This document shows, in pieces, positions 62,168 through 64,000 of a stretch of 64,000 bases of DNA. Origin of the DNA: Paenibacillus sp. BIHB 4019 (GTDB lineage Bacteria > Bacillota > Bacilli > Paenibacillales > Paenibacillaceae); NCBI RefSeq assembly GCF_002741035.1, contig NZ_CP016808.1, positions 2,051,001 through 2,115,000 on the forward strand, given 5' to 3'. The notes beneath the pieces were generated by a model. That model saw only the letters and a list, made by a program, of their open reading frames with translations. It was not told the origin of the DNA and did no database searches. Position 1 is the first letter of the stretch. Each line of letters opens with the position of its first letter. The position numbers and the translations under genes are program-made.

Positions 62168-62356
62168 AGCGTTTTTTTCAACGAAGATTTGCTTCATCTG
62201 ATGGATAAAGAATGGATATTTAGCATCTTTAACGTCGGTCTGCACCATTTCTATTTCGCATGATTGGCATATAAATTCAGTAACGATGCGAATTCCTTCA
62301 CCTTCGGCTTTATGTTCGCCGCATATAATACAATGAAGCTGATGATTTTCAAGCAT
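62165..62356 (-). CDS. csfB: Anti-sigma-G factor Gin (CsfB)
   Basis: 63 residues. Zinc-binding CIICG and CQSC pairs with HKAEGEGIRIVTEFIC between, then KYPFFIHQMKQIF; matches Gin, which blocks sigma-G until engulfment is complete. ATG at 62356 (MLENHQLHC) has GGCGGG upstream. Same place as csfB in Bacillus subtilis, upstream of the yaaO-tmk genes. Confidence 0.88.
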   Translation of the reverse strand: MLENHQLHCIICGEHKAEGEGIRIVTEFICQSCEIEMVQTDVKDAKYPFFIHQMKQIFVEKNA

Positions 62357-62573
62357 TTGAATCCCGCCTTTCATCCCAACTCTATAGCTACTATTATGGC
62401 ATATATTCTAGCTTTTTAAACTTGTTTCATAGCCCATTTCAAATATTTATATATCGTATGCCGCCAGAGCCCAGATGGTGAATACAAAATTAGCCGTGTG
62501 CTATCGCGGGAAAGCTCTAATTAACCGATATATATAGGGTAGGCTTGAACGTTATGGAAGGGATGTTAGAAAG

Positions 62574-63104
62574 ATGCGTCAATCATTATCTGAGCAGCAA
62601 GCTGCAACGATTTATCAATACCAGCTCGTTAAACGTAAAATCATTAGGCCTGAGCTTGTCCAAAGCCATATCCTTATTGCCGTTATATTCGTCGCCTTTC
62701 AGCTTCTTATGTATGGTAGAGATGGACTTTTCAGCTGGTTGTTCGGCTTTGCTGTCATTCAAGTCATTCACCTGATTATATTGCTGCTGACCTTTATCCG
62801 AGTAGAAGAGGCAGCTGATCGCCGCTGGGTATGGGGTATTACGCCACCTTGGTTCGGCTTTAAGCCTGCAAACGATATTAAGCTTCAGCTTTTCCGCCGC
62901 GTACACCGCCAGTTGTTCTGGATAGGCCTTTGTGGCACTGGCATCTTATATCCATGGATTTCGGAATCGCTTATGATCAGCATCATCTGTTGGCATTTGT
63001 GGCTCATCGTTCCGCGCCTCCTGTTGTCCGTCGCTTTTCGCAAACAAAAAAAAGAAGGCATTCTCCGCCTTGGAAAATACGAAGCCTCGTACTACCATCG
63101 TTAA
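62574..63104 (+). CDS. Four-segment membrane protein of unknown function
   Basis: 176 residues. Hydrophobic stretches ILIAVIFVAFQLLMYG, WLFGFAVIQVIHLIILLLTFI, LFWIGLCGTGILYPWI and MISIICWHLWLIVPRLLLSVAF; a WVWGITPPWFGFKPANDIKLQLFRRVHRQLFW loop lies between the second and third. No family recognised. RBS GGAAGGG is near an upstream ATG in another frame; spacing to this ATG is about 14, so the start is uncertain. Confidence 0.65.
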   Translation: MRQSLSEQQAATIYQYQLVKRKIIRPELVQSHILIAVIFVAFQLLMYGRDGLFSWLFGFAVIQVIHLIILLLTFIRVEEAADRRWVWGITPPWFGFKPANDIKLQLFRRVHRQLFWIGLCGTGILYPWISESLMISIICWHLWLIVPRLLLSVAFRKQKKEGILRLGKYEASYYHR

Positions 63105-63144
63105 CTGGCTATCCTATATTGCAAATAACTATAATTATGAAAAA

Positions 63145-63186
63145 GAAGCTGTTCCTCAGTCATTAGTGGAGGAACAGCTTCTTTAA
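63145..63186. terminator. Intrinsic terminator
   Basis: GAAGCTGTTCCTC / GAGGAACAGCTTC arms with a short loop; T run weak on the plus strand, better on the minus strand. Confidence 0.75.
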
Positions 63187-63231
63187 ATGCATATTTAACC
63201 TTAAATTCAATGGTTACAAATTAAAAACGAA

Positions 63232-63263
63232 ACAAAAAACCTGCCGCAAACTGCGGCAGGCTT
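63232..63263 (-). terminator. rRNA operon terminator
   Basis: CCTGCCGCA / TGCGGCAGG with a three-base loop and TTTTTTGTTTCG following on the minus strand, directly after 5S rRNA. Confidence 0.88.
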
Positions 63264-63270
63264 CTCGTGC

Positions 63271-63385
63271 TTGGCGACGTCCTACTCTCCCAGGACCCTG
63301 CGGTCCAAGTACCATCGGCGCTGGAGGGCTTAACGGTCGTGTTCGGGATGGGAACGTGTGGTTCCCCTCCGCCATCGCCACCAAA
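63271..63385 (-). rRNA. rrf: 5S ribosomal RNA
   Basis: Minus strand starts TTTGGTGGCGATGGCGGAGG, contains CACACGTTCCCATCCCGAAC and CGCCGATGGTACTTGG, and ends GGACGTCGCCAAG. Complete, about 115 bases. Lies about 75 bases after the 23S 3' end. Confidence 0.95.
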
Positions 63386-63462
63386 CGGATAGAACGGGTA
63401 TTGCTACCCTGAAAACTGGATGCGAAAGACAAATCATGAAACTTTAGCGTGTTGTTTAGGAT

Positions 63463-64000
<538 letters not shown>

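Noticed and set aside
63386-63462. tRNA gene between 23S and 5S rRNA
   Set aside because: The 77-base spacer shows no cloverleaf, GGTTCRA-type T-arm or acceptor stem.

Overview
The window comes from a spore-forming, low-to-mid GC Gram-positive bacterium, most likely Paenibacillus or a close relative. The evidence is the core gene order of the Bacillus replication-origin region, the sporulation genes (spoVG, sspF, yabG, fin, csfB/gin, abrB with Spo0A boxes), Firmicutes-style ribosome binding sites, and a 5S/23S rRNA operon at the right edge. No database search was run; all names rest on reading sequence motifs, lengths and gene order.

Left part (about 1-25.5 kb) is accessory and devoted largely to nitrogen scavenging. 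A guanidine-I (ykkC) riboswitch leads an operon of two carboxyguanidine deiminase-like proteins, a large biotin-dependent guanidine/urea carboxylase and an allophanate hydrolase that runs off the window. A second guanidine-I riboswitch leads a NitT/TauT-type binding protein and permease. Two nearly identical secreted L-asparaginases follow as a tandem duplication whose junction holds a truncated third riboswitch and a scrap of the neighbouring tetR gene. A complete urtABCDE urea transporter lies further right. Both riboswitch promoters carry a pair of GlnR/TnrA-like sites in the same geometry (one just upstream of -35, one just downstream of -10); single sites lie at the urtA promoter and upstream of one asparaginase. 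Between these are a TetR-controlled reductase-hydrolase fusion, a lone FecCD permease, a MATE exporter and an AraC regulator.

Middle part (25.6-41 kb) has prsA, mfd, fin and pth, then an accessory block: an AT-rich island with a membrane protein and a secreted NlpC/P60-like protein, a WG-repeat protein, and an operon of a glycerol-phosphate/sugar-type ABC importer with HAD and calcineurin-like phosphoesterases and an SMR exporter, with a divergent GbsR/MarR regulator.

Right part (41.3-64 kb) is the conserved core, read right to left: csfB, an Orn/Lys/Arg decarboxylase, tmk, darA, yaaR, holB, ricT, yabA, trmN6, rsmI, abrB (opposite strand), an HD phosphohydrolase, tatD, a c-di-AMP riboswitch plus yabE, rnmV, ksgA, yabG, veg, sspF, ispE, purR, ridA, spoVG, glmU and ctc. 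Compared with Bacillus subtilis, metS and prs are missing from their usual slots. Five copies of a roughly 100-bp structured intergenic repeat, all in one orientation, are spread across the window.
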